In this document: positions 25,554 to 33,939 of the stretch, in pieces | Layout: the number at the start of each line of letters is the position of its first letter | Numbering within the stretch: position 1 is the first letter of the stretch | From: Candidatus Sumerlaeaceae bacterium | Lineage (GTDB): Bacteria > Sumerlaeota > Sumerlaeia > Sumerlaeales > Sumerlaeaceae | NCBI GenBank assembly: GCA_026419455.1 | Contig: JANZZJ010000261.1 | Span: 1 to 43,311 of the forward strand | Length of the DNA stretch: 43,311 nucleotides | Direction: 5' to 3' | Notes under the pieces: generated by a model | Told to the model about the DNA's origin: nothing | The model's database searches: none | What the model saw: the letters and a program-made list of their open reading frames with translations, nothing else | Translations under genes and position numbers: made by a program

Positions 25554-25862
25554 ATGCGGAATCCGCGTCACGGCAATTTAGCCTTTTTATCAGCGGTCCT
25601 TCGTGTGATTGGAATACTGCTGATCATTGCTGGATTCTGCCATGCAGCTGTGTATTTTGCACTCCAGTACAAGACGGCGCCTTCGCTAATGGAGCTTGTG
25701 GTGGGAACAGTAGGCAGACTAATGCGCAGTTTACTGACGGGCGTTTTGGCCATGGCTGTGGCACAGGCTTTTTTAGTCCTACTCGACATTGAAGAAAGTG
25801 TCCGGCGCACAGCCGACGCCGTCGAGGGGAAGAAAACGGTCCCTACCCCACGCATGGAGTAA
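25554..25862 (+). CDS. Small membrane protein, unknown function
   Basis: A 102-residue protein with two hydrophobic helices: about 12-37 (LSAVLRVIGILLIIAGFCHAAVYF) and 58-78 (LLTGVLAMAVAQAFLVLLDI). A short basic N-terminus and a charged C-terminal tail (EESVRRTADAVEGKK) flank them. The strong ribosome-binding site AAAGGAGGT is well placed before the ATG, which is the main reason to accept it over overlapping ORFs. The epimerase gene starts 42 bases downstream on the same strand, so they may be co-transcribed. No family recognised. Confidence 0.7.
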   Translation: MRNPRHGNLAFLSAVLRVIGILLIIAGFCHAAVYFALQYKTAPSLMELVVGTVGRLMRSLLTGVLAMAVAQAFLVLLDIEESVRRTADAVEGKKTVPTPRME

Positions 25863-25904
25863 TGAGACCAGGAAAGGCAGAGAGATTGAAAGGAGCGGCT
25901 TGAT

Positions 25905-26876
25905 TTGACTCATGTATTAGTCACCGGAGGCGCAGGTTTCATTGGGTCCCATCTCGTGGAAGCCTTGTTGGCGCGTGGGTATGAAGTCACTGCCATTGAC
26001 GACCTCTCGACGGGCAGTATTCGAAACCTCGACGAAGCCCGCAAACACAAGAGGTTTTCGTACTACATTGACTCAGTCATGAATGAGCGTCTGATGGCAG
26101 AATTGATTGATCGCGCAGACATGGTCTACCATTTGGCTGCAGCCGTGGGCGTGCGGCTCATTGTAGAGAAGCCCGTGCACACAATTGAGACTAACATCCG
26201 TGGCACCGAAATTGTTCTCGAGCTAGCCGCCCGCAAAAGAAAAACTGTCCTCATCACGTCAACCAGTGAGGTCTACGGGAAGAGTTCCAAGGTACCGTTC
26301 AACGAAAACGACGATTTGGTGCTGGGCTCCACTACCCGGCCACGGTGGGCCTACGCGTGCTCTAAGGCTATAGATGAGTTTCTTGGATTAGCCTATTATC
26401 GTGAATTCGGCATGCCCGTGGTGATTGTGCGCTTATTTAATACCGTGGGGCCACGCCAGACAGGCCAATATGGGATGGTAGTTCCGCGATTTGTGACGCA
26501 AGCGTTAAAAGGCGAACCGCTTACGGTGTATGGGGACGGGACGCAAACGCGCGCATTCGCGTACGTTGGAGACGTCGTCGAAGCGATGATCGCGCTTACG
26601 GAGAACTCGCTAGCTTATGGACAAGTGTTCAACATTGGAAACGACAAGGAGATCTCCATTGCCGAGCTGGCGCAACTCGTCATCCAACGGACCGCAAGCA
26701 CAAGTCCAATAGAGTACATTCCTTTTGAAAAAGCTTACGATGAGAACTTTGAAGACCTTCAGCGGCGGGTGCCAGACCTGACAAAAGTCCGCAAACTTAT
26801 TAACTATACTCCGAAGGTCTGTATTGAGGAGATCATTGATAGAGTTGCAGCGTCAGTGAGGTCAACGCTTCGATGA
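25905..26876 (+). CDS. NAD-dependent nucleotide-sugar epimerase/dehydratase
   Basis: Extended short-chain dehydrogenase of 323 residues acting on a nucleotide sugar in the cytoplasm. The NAD-binding motif GGAGFIGSHL is at the N-terminus and the catalytic Tyr-Lys pair is in YACSKAID (about residue 150). STSEVYG supplies the active-site Ser/Thr. RLFNTVGPRQTGQYGMVVPRF is typical of UDP-glucose 4-epimerase and UDP-glucuronate decarboxylase relatives. Which of these it is cannot be decided by eye. The start is a TTG (LTHVLVTGG), supported by AAAGGAG about ten bases before and by the position of the NAD motif. Its stop overlaps the ATG of the next gene (ATGA), so the ArgH-like protein is translationally coupled to it. 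Confidence 0.9.
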   Translation: MTHVLVTGGAGFIGSHLVEALLARGYEVTAIDDLSTGSIRNLDEARKHKRFSYYIDSVMNERLMAELIDRADMVYHLAAAVGVRLIVEKPVHTIETNIRGTEIVLELAARKRKTVLITSTSEVYGKSSKVPFNENDDLVLGSTTRPRWAYACSKAIDEFLGLAYYREFGMPVVIVRLFNTVGPRQTGQYGMVVPRFVTQALKGEPLTVYGDGTQTRAFAYVGDVVEAMIALTENSLAYGQVFNIGNDKEISIAELAQLVIQRTASTSPIEYIPFEKAYDENFEDLQRRVPDLTKVRKLINYTPKVCIEEIIDRVAASVRSTLR

Positions 26877-28381
26877 GCAAGAACAAGAAAACGAATGTGC
26901 AAGTCTGGGGCGAGCGAATGAAGGAGCCGCCGGATTCGGCAACGGTTGCTTATTGCGCAGGCCGCGATGTGGCGGCGCGCCCCATGGCTGATGCAGTGCT
27001 CGTACCCTATGACCTTTGGCAGAATCGCGCCCATGTCACAATGCTTGCCCGCCAAAAGATCATCGAATCACCGGCAGCGATTCGTATTCTTCAGGCCCTC
27101 AGCGATTTCGAGCGACGTTGGTTTGAAGGAAAGATTGCACTCGACCCGCAGAAAGAAGATGTTCATATCAATATTGAACACTTCGTTGCCGCCCTGGTGG
27201 GGGAAAACGTTGCGGGCAAATTGCACACGGCTCGCAGTCGCAACGACCAGTCAGCCACGGTGGTGCGCATGTACGTGCGCGACCAGCTTCTGAGCTTCGG
27301 CGAAAATCTATGCCGGACGACCGAGGCCGTGGTCCAACTTGCTAGTCGCCATCTCAAAACTGTTGTTGCCGGATTGACCCATTACCAGCCAGCGAGCGTG
27401 ACGACGTTTGGCCATTGGTTCGCTTCCTACGCTCAGGCTTTGCTGCGCGACACTGAGCGAATATTGGCAAGTTACGATCGGATCAATGTTTCGCCTCTGG
27501 GCGCAGCAGCATCATTTGGAACGTCGTGGCCGATTGATCGTCATTTCGCGGCGAAGTGCCTTGGTTTCGCTGATGTGCAGGAGAATTCCTTGGACTGCAT
27601 TACCAATCGGTGGGAAATGGAGGCCGATGCGGCGTCGGCGGTGGCTTTTGCGATGACGCATTTGAGTATCATGGCCCAGGACTTGATTTTGCTAAGTCAG
27701 CCACAGTATGGTCTTTTGGAACTGGCGGACCGGCATACCACAGGAAGCTCCATTATGCCGCAGAAACGGAATCCGGATTTTGCCGAGGTGACACGTGCCA
27801 AGACTGTGGTTGTCCAACAGCTCATGACGGCGTTGCTGGGGATTGCGAGGGGACTGGTATCGGGCTACAACCGCGACACCCAATGGACAAAGTATCTCAT
27901 TATGGATATTTTCGCAGAAGTGGAAACCGCACCCGCAGTCTTTCGGTCGGTATTTGAAACTTTGCGCATCAACAAAGAGCGTGCCTACGCGACAGCGTCT
28001 GCGCACTTTGTTAATGCCGTCGATGTAGCTGACACCCTCGCCCGTCAAACAGAATTGTCGTTCCGCGAAGCTTACAAAATTATTTCGCGCGCGGTGCGGG
28101 AATGCGAAGCGAGCGGGGCTTTGGACAACGAAACCGTTTTAAATCTTTGCCGCGAAGAGGCTCAACAGCTCCCAAGTGGCCCGGTGGTATGCGATCCACT
28201 CTCTGTTGTCGGCCAGAAAAACCACGTCGGGGGCCCTGCTCCCGAAGCAGTAGGTGAAACGCTGAGGAGGCTCAAGACGAATGCCCGAGCGCTGGCAAGA
28301 GAATTTGCGGTGCGTCGGCGACACCTGGAACGCGCGCAAGAGTACTTGAGACAGGCTATAAGTAGGCTCAAGGCGAACTGA
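26873..28381 (+). CDS. argH: Argininosuccinate lyase or ArgH-like lyase
   Basis: Member of the fumarase/aspartase superfamily closest to argininosuccinate lyase, which splits argininosuccinate into arginine and fumarate. Family marks are KLHTARSRNDQSAT (about residue 118), LTHYQPAS with the catalytic histidine, and GSSIMPQKRNPDFAEV (about 291), the flexible loop with catalytic serine and lysine. VGGPAPEAV is near the C-terminus. Departures from ordinary ArgH are notable: the N-terminus reads VQVWGERMKEPPD instead of the usual LWGGRF, and YNRDTQWTK replaces the typical YNxDLQEDK. The 502 residues exceed the usual 460 or so. The context is a sugar-nucleotide epimerase, not other arg genes. It may be a true but divergent ArgH or a paralogue acting on another amino-succinate. 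Confidence 0.8.
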   Translation: MSKNKKTNVQVWGERMKEPPDSATVAYCAGRDVAARPMADAVLVPYDLWQNRAHVTMLARQKIIESPAAIRILQALSDFERRWFEGKIALDPQKEDVHINIEHFVAALVGENVAGKLHTARSRNDQSATVVRMYVRDQLLSFGENLCRTTEAVVQLASRHLKTVVAGLTHYQPASVTTFGHWFASYAQALLRDTERILASYDRINVSPLGAAASFGTSWPIDRHFAAKCLGFADVQENSLDCITNRWEMEADAASAVAFAMTHLSIMAQDLILLSQPQYGLLELADRHTTGSSIMPQKRNPDFAEVTRAKTVVVQQLMTALLGIARGLVSGYNRDTQWTKYLIMDIFAEVETAPAVFRSVFETLRINKERAYATASAHFVNAVDVADTLARQTELSFREAYKIISRAVRECEASGALDNETVLNLCREEAQQLPSGPVVCDPLSVVGQKNHVGGPAPEAVGETLRRLKTNARALAREFAVRRRHLERAQEYLRQAISRLKAN

Positions 28382-28419
28382 CTTTGGGGCGCGCCAGCAA
28401 GCGAACATTTGCTTCCCAG

Positions 28420-28465
28420 CACTGGCATGGCACTGCTAGTATACTTTGAGGGAATGGTGCCAGTG
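28420..28465. other. Inverted repeat between convergent genes
   Basis: CACTGGCA (28420-28427) and TGCCAGTG (28458-28465) are perfect inverted copies separated by 30 bases, in the 84-base gap between the stops of argH and the helicase gene. It could fold as a bidirectional transcription end, but the long loop and lack of a T tract make this weak. Confidence 0.35.
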
Positions 28466-30973
28466 TCAGTCAACTCCACATACCGCTGCCTTGAGCCACA
28501 ACTGCGAAGCGGCTTTCGCTCCTTTGCCGAGTTCGAGGGGAGGACCCACGCACGAAGGACAGCCATCGCGACACGGGCACTGTTCCACAAGCTCCAAAGC
28601 AGCACGGAAAATTGTGGCATACGACTCAAAAACCTTTCGAGCGAGTCCTGTGCCACCGGGGTATTTGTCGTACACAAATAGAGTGGGGAGGGCAGTATGT
28701 GGATCGCGCAAATTGGGAACAACGCCTACATCCTTTGGGTCGCACAGGACATAAAGCGGGACAACGTTCGTAAGGACATTGGCGACCCCCTGCAAACCAG
28801 CCGCTGCATCAAGCATCCGCTGCTCAAAACCGTGCAGAAGCGATGCGTCGTAGCAAAACCATGCGGCTTCAGTCTGCATTTCTAACGGCGGCACGTTAAC
28901 TTCACCGTAACCAACGTTTTCGTGAGTTTCAAAACGAAGCTTCTTATACTTTGCGATAACCGTGATGACAGCGACATTTCCGAACGACCGAAAACTAAGG
29001 GCGCTAGCGGAAGGCGCAGACGCACGCTTGCCGTTACCACTTTCCGATTCAAGTGATCGGCGGGCTCGCTCGTGACTGTCGTCGACAATGTCGCGCGACG
29101 CAGGAACCACATCAGCAGATGTTGGCAGAACGGGGTATTCCTGAGACTGGGCAGCAAGTTTCGTTGAGATGGGCGGTGCTATTTCGACCGAGGTGTCAAT
29201 AAAGTCCCCGGTTTTCACTTTTTCAGTCATGTCCTCGTAGAGAATACGAATATCCGTTTTTGCGAGGGCCTCTGTATAGTAGTCACTTTTGTGAGGTCGA
29301 ACGAACGCGGTGCGGCGATCCCAGTCCAGAAGGTCAACGTGGTAAACTTCTCCCAGGTGCATGTAAATAGCTTCGGTGTGGATGAGGAAGGGAGCAGAAT
29401 CGTAATCAATCTCAGCTATGACCCGGTTTTTGTCAGTAACATCAACAACGACGAAGTTTTCAGCGCTTGCGCTCCGTAGGGAAATATTTTCGCTCGGATA
29501 AATATCAGCGGACCAAAACCATTTTTCCCCGACGTGGCGGACAAGATGATCGGCCGCAAGGTATTCTAAAAACGAGCTGGGGTCGATTTTGCCGAATCGC
29601 TCACCATTGGAAAAAGGCAGCTCGAACGCAGCGCATTTGATGTGCGCAGCAAGAATGCTAGGATTGTCTGGATTTACGATGGCCATTTCCGGCGGCTTGC
29701 CGAAAAAATAATTGGGGTGAGTAACGACGTATTGATCGATAGGAAGAGAGCTTGCAATGAGCACGGCAACGGCCGTGTCGGCCTTGCGTCCGGCGCGTCC
29801 AGCTTGCTGCCACGTGCTAGAAACTGAGCCGGGATAACCGGCAAGAATGGCCGCACGTAGTTGCCCAATATCAATGCCGAGCTCGAGAGCGTTGGTGCTT
29901 ACGATACCTAGAATTTCGCCGGACTTTACCGCTCGCTCGATGATTCGGCGCTCGTTGGGAAGATAGCCGCCGCGGTAGCCGGCGATGCGGTCAGGATTTT
30001 GCCTGATGCGGCGCATGGCTTTTTTCAGATAATTCACGAGGAGCTCGACGCGCATGCGGCTCCGTGCGAAGATGATCGTCTGGATATTGTCAGCAAGAAA
30101 CCGTGTGGCAAGGCGGCGCGCTTCGTTAATTACATTGCGCCTTATCCCTAAGGCCTCGTTCACGACAGGCGGGTTATAGAATACGAAAAACTTTTCACCA
30201 GTGGGCGCTCCACTCTTGTCGATCAGACTGAATTCTCGCTCGCACAATTTTTCGGCTATCTCTTTAGGATTGGCTATTGTAGCGGAGCAGCAAATGTACT
30301 GCGGGTGGGCGCCGTAGAATTCACAAATCCGCTGCAGGCGCCGCAAAACGTTGGCAACATGCGAACCAAAAACGCCGCGATAATGATGAATTTCGTCAAT
30401 GATCACAAAGTCAAGGTGCTCAAAGACCCGGCTCCATGCAGTGTGGTTAGGCAGGATGCCAGTGTGTAGCATATCCGGATTGGTGAGGATGATGTTGCCT
30501 GCAGTGCGAATGGCTTTGCGAGCAGAAGCTGGGGTGTCTCCGTCGAACGTAAAGAATTTTACGTGACCGCCTGTGTCGGCGGCTAGCTCCTCTAGCTCGA
30601 TGTACTGGTCCTGGGCAAGTGCTTTAGTCGGGTATAAGTAGATAGCACAGCGCTTCGGATCCGTGAGTATTCGCTGGAGGACAGGGAGATTGAAGCAGAG
30701 GGTCTTGCCCGACGCTGTGGGGGTTACTACGACAACGTTTTTTCCTTCCAGAACCTGGGCCACGGCTTCAGCTTGATGGGAGTAAAGCTTATCAATGCCA
30801 CGGCGTTTTAACGCTTCGCGCAGACGAGGGTCGAGAGGCGTGGGAAAATCAGCATAGTTCGGCGCTTGAGCGGGAATGTGGGCAACATAAGTAATGTTGC
30901 GTGCGAGATGCGGAGTGGACAATATGCGATCGATAACACTGCGGAGATTTGGTTGGGATGGCCTAGAGGACAT
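28466..30973 (-). CDS. mrfA: DEAD/DEAH helicase with DUF1998 domain (MrfA/YprA type)
   Basis: Superfamily 2 DNA helicase of 835 residues. Motif I is TPTASGKT (about residue 84) and the Walker B box is IIDEIHHYRG (about 195). Motifs V and VI are TNALELGIDIGQLRAAILAG and QAGRAGRK. The C-terminal DUF1998 region carries four cysteines in the order CPCRDGCPSC (residues 799-808), which bind metal in MrfA. Bacillus MrfA repairs mitomycin-type DNA adducts together with the exonuclease MrfB; no MrfB is adjacent here. The start ATG has AAGGAA upstream. Domain-related helicases occur in defence islands, but the size and domain order here match the housekeeping repair protein. Confidence 0.92.
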   Translation of the reverse strand: MSSRPSQPNLRSVIDRILSTPHLARNITYVAHIPAQAPNYADFPTPLDPRLREALKRRGIDKLYSHQAEAVAQVLEGKNVVVVTPTASGKTLCFNLPVLQRILTDPKRCAIYLYPTKALAQDQYIELEELAADTGGHVKFFTFDGDTPASARKAIRTAGNIILTNPDMLHTGILPNHTAWSRVFEHLDFVIIDEIHHYRGVFGSHVANVLRRLQRICEFYGAHPQYICCSATIANPKEIAEKLCEREFSLIDKSGAPTGEKFFVFYNPPVVNEALGIRRNVINEARRLATRFLADNIQTIIFARSRMRVELLVNYLKKAMRRIRQNPDRIAGYRGGYLPNERRIIERAVKSGEILGIVSTNALELGIDIGQLRAAILAGYPGSVSSTWQQAGRAGRKADTAVAVLIASSLPIDQYVVTHPNYFFGKPPEMAIVNPDNPSILAAHIKCAAFELPFSNGERFGKIDPSSFLEYLAADHLVRHVGEKWFWSADIYPSENISLRSASAENFVVVDVTDKNRVIAEIDYDSAPFLIHTEAIYMHLGEVYHVDLLDWDRRTAFVRPHKSDYYTEALAKTDIRILYEDMTEKVKTGDFIDTSVEIAPPISTKLAAQSQEYPVLPTSADVVPASRDIVDDSHERARRSLESESGNGKRASAPSASALSFRSFGNVAVITVIAKYKKLRFETHENVGYGEVNVPPLEMQTEAAWFCYDASLLHGFEQRMLDAAAGLQGVANVLTNVVPLYVLCDPKDVGVVPNLRDPHTALPTLFVYDKYPGGTGLARKVFESYATIFRAALELVEQCPCRDGCPSCVGPPLELGKGAKAASQLWLKAAVCGVD

Positions 30974-31067
30974 CGTCGTTTCCTTCGCAAATACTGCTTT
31001 TCAAAAGTGGTGCTCACTAGAGTGTAGGGCGGAGCAAGTGGTGCTCAATGCCAAATGTTAGACGACA

Positions 31068-32012
31068 ATGAAAGAGATTATGAGGAAAGATCGTGGGCGA
31101 AAGTCAGTTGGCACGCTCAGGCACTGGCTCGAGTACGCCGGATGGTTGGCGATGGCAATGGTACTGCGCTGGCTGCCGCGCCGCGCCCTTGTATTGTTGG
31201 CAGATGCGCTCGGCTGGTTGCTCTATCGTGTCGCACGGGTGCGTCGCTCTGTGGTGGAGGAAAATCTGAGGCGCGCCTTTGGCACAACCAAGTCGAGGCG
31301 AGAGCTTGATCGCATTGCGCTTCGGGCCTACCAGAACGCTGTTCTTACATTCTGCGAATTTGTACGGCCTGACTACGTGGGCCAAACAGCAGTTGCACTT
31401 TATAGCGACGTGATTGGCCTAGACCATGCACTTCCGTTCATCAAGAAACCAGCTGTGTTTCTCACGGCACATATGGGCAATTGGGAATTACAGGGGGCAG
31501 CGATCTCCGCGATGGGCTTTCAAGTGGACGCTGTTCTGAAACCGCTGCATAATCCCTTTATTGACGGGTGGGTTGCGCGCCGACGGCAACAGGCAGGGTT
31601 TGGGCTCATTCCGACGACGGGGTCGCTAAAACGCATTGTCAGCTCAGTACGCCGCGGACGCCACCCAGTATTCCTCGCGGACCAGGATGCGCGCCGTTCG
31701 GGGCTGTTCGTAGATTTCCTCGGCTCCCCTGCTTCTACCGCAGCTGGACCGGCCTTTTTTGCCCTTAAGTTGGGCGTGCCCATTGTTGCAGGATTCTCCG
31801 TGCGTAACTGGGACCGACTTCGTACGTTGCGACTTCTAGTTTTTCCTCCACTTCACGCCGATCCCGATGCGCCTTTTGAAGAGGAAGTGGAGCGGCTTAC
31901 CAAGGCTCACGTGCAACTACTTGAGCAAGTGGTCAGGGAGCATCCCGAGAGCTATTTTTGGCTTCATCGCCGTTGGAAAACACGGCCCAAGGCGAAAGCC
32001 GGTAGTCTGTAG
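31068..32012 (+). CDS. Lipid A biosynthesis acyltransferase (LpxL/HtrB family)
   Basis: Inner-membrane acyltransferase of 314 residues that adds a secondary acyl chain to lipid A or a related glycolipid. The catalytic motif HMGNWEL (about residue 135) is the HX4(D/E) variant of this family. FLADQDARRSG and the C-terminal WLHRRWKTRP are strongly diagnostic. An N-terminal hydrophobic helix (GWLAMAMVLRWLP) anchors it. Its presence argues for an outer membrane with LPS-like lipid. It is divergent from mrfA; the ABC export cluster begins about 120 bases downstream with its own candidate promoter. Confidence 0.93.
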   Translation: MKEIMRKDRGRKSVGTLRHWLEYAGWLAMAMVLRWLPRRALVLLADALGWLLYRVARVRRSVVEENLRRAFGTTKSRRELDRIALRAYQNAVLTFCEFVRPDYVGQTAVALYSDVIGLDHALPFIKKPAVFLTAHMGNWELQGAAISAMGFQVDAVLKPLHNPFIDGWVARRRQQAGFGLIPTTGSLKRIVSSVRRGRHPVFLADQDARRSGLFVDFLGSPASTAAGPAFFALKLGVPIVAGFSVRNWDRLRTLRLLVFPPLHADPDAPFEEEVERLTKAHVQLLEQVVREHPESYFWLHRRWKTRPKAKAGSL

Positions 32013-32092
32013 TAAGTGAACTCGGTGGCCCTGAGCTCCGCAGGAAGCAGGAAATGCGCCAGGCTGCCAGGGCGGGAGAGGACGTTTTCGCG

Positions 32093-32122
32093 TTGCATTA
32101 ACAGAAAGGGGGCCAGTTATAG
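32093..32122 (+). promoter_or_regulatory. Candidate promoter for the gldA-type operon
   Basis: TTGCAT (32093-32098) and TTATAG (32117-32122) are separated by 18 bases. The predicted transcription start (about 32129) falls within a few bases of the ATG at 32132, so the first gene would be read from a nearly leaderless mRNA. No Shine-Dalgarno is placed properly before that ATG. Confidence 0.45.
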
Positions 32123-32131
32123 TCGGTGGCG

Positions 32132-33166
32132 ATGGTTCGCGTAGAGCACGTATCAAAGTATTTTGGTGACATCAAAGCTGTGGACGACCTGAGCTTTGAG
32201 GTTCTCGAGGGCGAGGTTTTAGGTTTCCTCGGACCCAATGGCGCGGGCAAAACCACAGCCATGCGGATTTTGACGTGTTACTTTCCCCCCTCGCAGGGAC
32301 GCGTGACCGTGGGGGGATTTGATGTCGTTACTGACTCTGACGAAGTACGTCGCATCGTCGGTTATATGCCAGAACACGTGCCAGTTTACCGTGACATGAC
32401 AGTAGAGGACGCGCTGGACTTTGTGGCTCATGCAAAAGGCTATGGCCCTGCTGCGAGACGACGCTTTGTTGATTCAGTGATCGAGGAGACAGGTCTGGGG
32501 ACGGTGCGCAAGCGCCTGATCGGACACCTGTCGAAGGGCTACCGCCAGCGTGTGGGTTTAGCCCAAGCTTTAATTGGTGAGCCCAAGGTGCTTATCTTAG
32601 ATGAGCCCACAGTTGGGCTCGACCCGCGCCAGATTGCAGAAGTCCGCCAGCTGATCAAAAATATGGCAGGTCGCCGAACAGTGATACTGAGCACTCATAT
32701 TCTGCCCGAAGTGCAGATGACGTGTTCACGGGTCGTCATTATCAATCAGGGGCGGATTGCAGCTAGTGGGACGCCCCAAAAGCTAACCACCCAGATGCGC
32801 GGGGGCACGCAGGTTGTTGTTAAGGCCATCGCACCGGAGCAAAAGCTGCGGGAGATGCTCGAACAACTCCCTCAGGTGAAAAAAGTAATTCCGCGGGAAA
32901 CCTTGCCGACGCAAGCCAGCGATGATGGGACGATAGGTGATCGGCTTTGCGAATTGGTTGTCGAAACCAGTTCACTCTCGCCCGAAATAAATACCACAGT
33001 GGCTGATGCAGTGGTGCGACGCGGATGGCGCCTTGTGGAACTCTATGAAGCAGGCATGACGTTAGAAGAGATCTTTCTCAGAGTTATCGCGAGTGATACG
33101 GCTGAAGCTTCCACAGGTAAGGCCGACCTGCAGGAGAAAGCATCCGCGGAGGTCATGAAGTCATGA
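32132..33166 (+). CDS. gldA: ABC transporter ATPase, GldA-like
   Basis: ATPase subunit of an ABC-2 type export complex. Walker A is GPNGAGKTTAMR, the signature is LSKGYRQRVGLAQAL, and Walker B is VLILDEPTVGLDPRQ, the long-family form found in GldA and NatA-type ATPases. A C-terminal extension of about 110 residues follows the nucleotide-binding domain, as in GldA. The track start is the GTG at 32126; ATG 32132 (MVRVEHVSKYFG) suits the conserved beginning and lies just after the predicted transcription start. It overlaps the permease gene by four bases (ATGA). GldA/F/G were named for gliding motility in Bacteroidetes, but this gene set is widespread in non-gliding bacteria, so gliding should not be assumed. 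Confidence 0.9.
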   Translation: MVRVEHVSKYFGDIKAVDDLSFEVLEGEVLGFLGPNGAGKTTAMRILTCYFPPSQGRVTVGGFDVVTDSDEVRRIVGYMPEHVPVYRDMTVEDALDFVAHAKGYGPAARRRFVDSVIEETGLGTVRKRLIGHLSKGYRQRVGLAQALIGEPKVLILDEPTVGLDPRQIAEVRQLIKNMAGRRTVILSTHILPEVQMTCSRVVIINQGRIAASGTPQKLTTQMRGGTQVVVKAIAPEQKLREMLEQLPQVKKVIPRETLPTQASDDGTIGDRLCELVVETSSLSPEINTTVADAVVRRGWRLVELYEAGMTLEEIFLRVIASDTAEASTGKADLQEKASAEVMKS

Positions 33167-33939
33167 GGGTGCACTTTTATCCAATACTTCGCCGAGAACT
33201 TAAAAGCTATACGACGAGCCCAACAGTCTACATAGCCGCTGGACTGTTTCTCTTTATGAGCGGTTTGCTTTTTTACGGCATTCTGGAGAATTTCTCCCTA
33301 TTATCAGGCGACGCGCAGTACCGGCGGGAGATGGGCTTTGAGAAGCTCAATTTTACACGCCACGTCGTATCCAATCTTTATTGGATCATTAACTTTCTCC
33401 TGCTATTTGTAGTGCCAGCATTTACCATGCGCCTGATAGCGGAAGAAAAAAAGACGGGAACTTTTGAACTGCTGGTTTCACTTCCCTTTCGTGACTGGGA
33501 CATTGTCGTTGGGAAATTCCTCGCCGCCTATGCCGTTCTCGGCGTTATCTTGGGTATTTGCGGCTACTATGTTCTCATTATGATGCGCTTTGGCACACCA
33601 GAATTGCCAGTTGTGGCAGTTGCGTACCTGGGGAGTTTTATCGTTGCAGCTGCGTATGTGGCGATAGGTCTTTTTGCGTCGTCGCTGACGGAAAATCAAA
33701 TAGTTGCGGCAATTCTGGCTTTTGTGATCTTGTTGGGGCTTTATCTTATAGGCGACTTCACGACGCCGGCAGCGGGAGGGATTTCGCGTGTGCTTGAGGC
33801 CCTTTCATTTCGCTACCACAGCGAACAATTTACCCATGGTTTGTTGAGGGTGCAGGACGCGGGGTATTTTGCCGTTGTAGTTGTTGCAGCTCTATTTATG
33901 ACGTGTCGAGTTCTGGAACTGAGGAGGTTGCGCCCCTGA
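33163..33939 (+). CDS. gldF: ABC-2 permease, GldF-like
   Basis: Membrane subunit of the same export complex, 258 residues with about six hydrophobic helices. The conserved cytoplasmic stretch RLIAEEKKTGTFELLVSLP followed by DWDIVVGKFLAAY is typical of GldF and NosY-like permeases. The N-terminus RRELKSYTTSPTVYIAAGLFL is also family-like. It begins in an ATGA overlap with the ATPase gene, and its TGA stop overlaps the ATG of the next gene (TGATG), so the three proteins are made in coupled fashion. Confidence 0.9.
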   Translation: MRVHFYPILRRELKSYTTSPTVYIAAGLFLFMSGLLFYGILENFSLLSGDAQYRREMGFEKLNFTRHVVSNLYWIINFLLLFVVPAFTMRLIAEEKKTGTFELLVSLPFRDWDIVVGKFLAAYAVLGVILGICGYYVLIMMRFGTPELPVVAVAYLGSFIVAAAYVAIGLFASSLTENQIVAAILAFVILLGLYLIGDFTTPAAGGISRVLEALSFRYHSEQFTHGLLRVQDAGYFAVVVVAALFMTCRVLELRRLRP

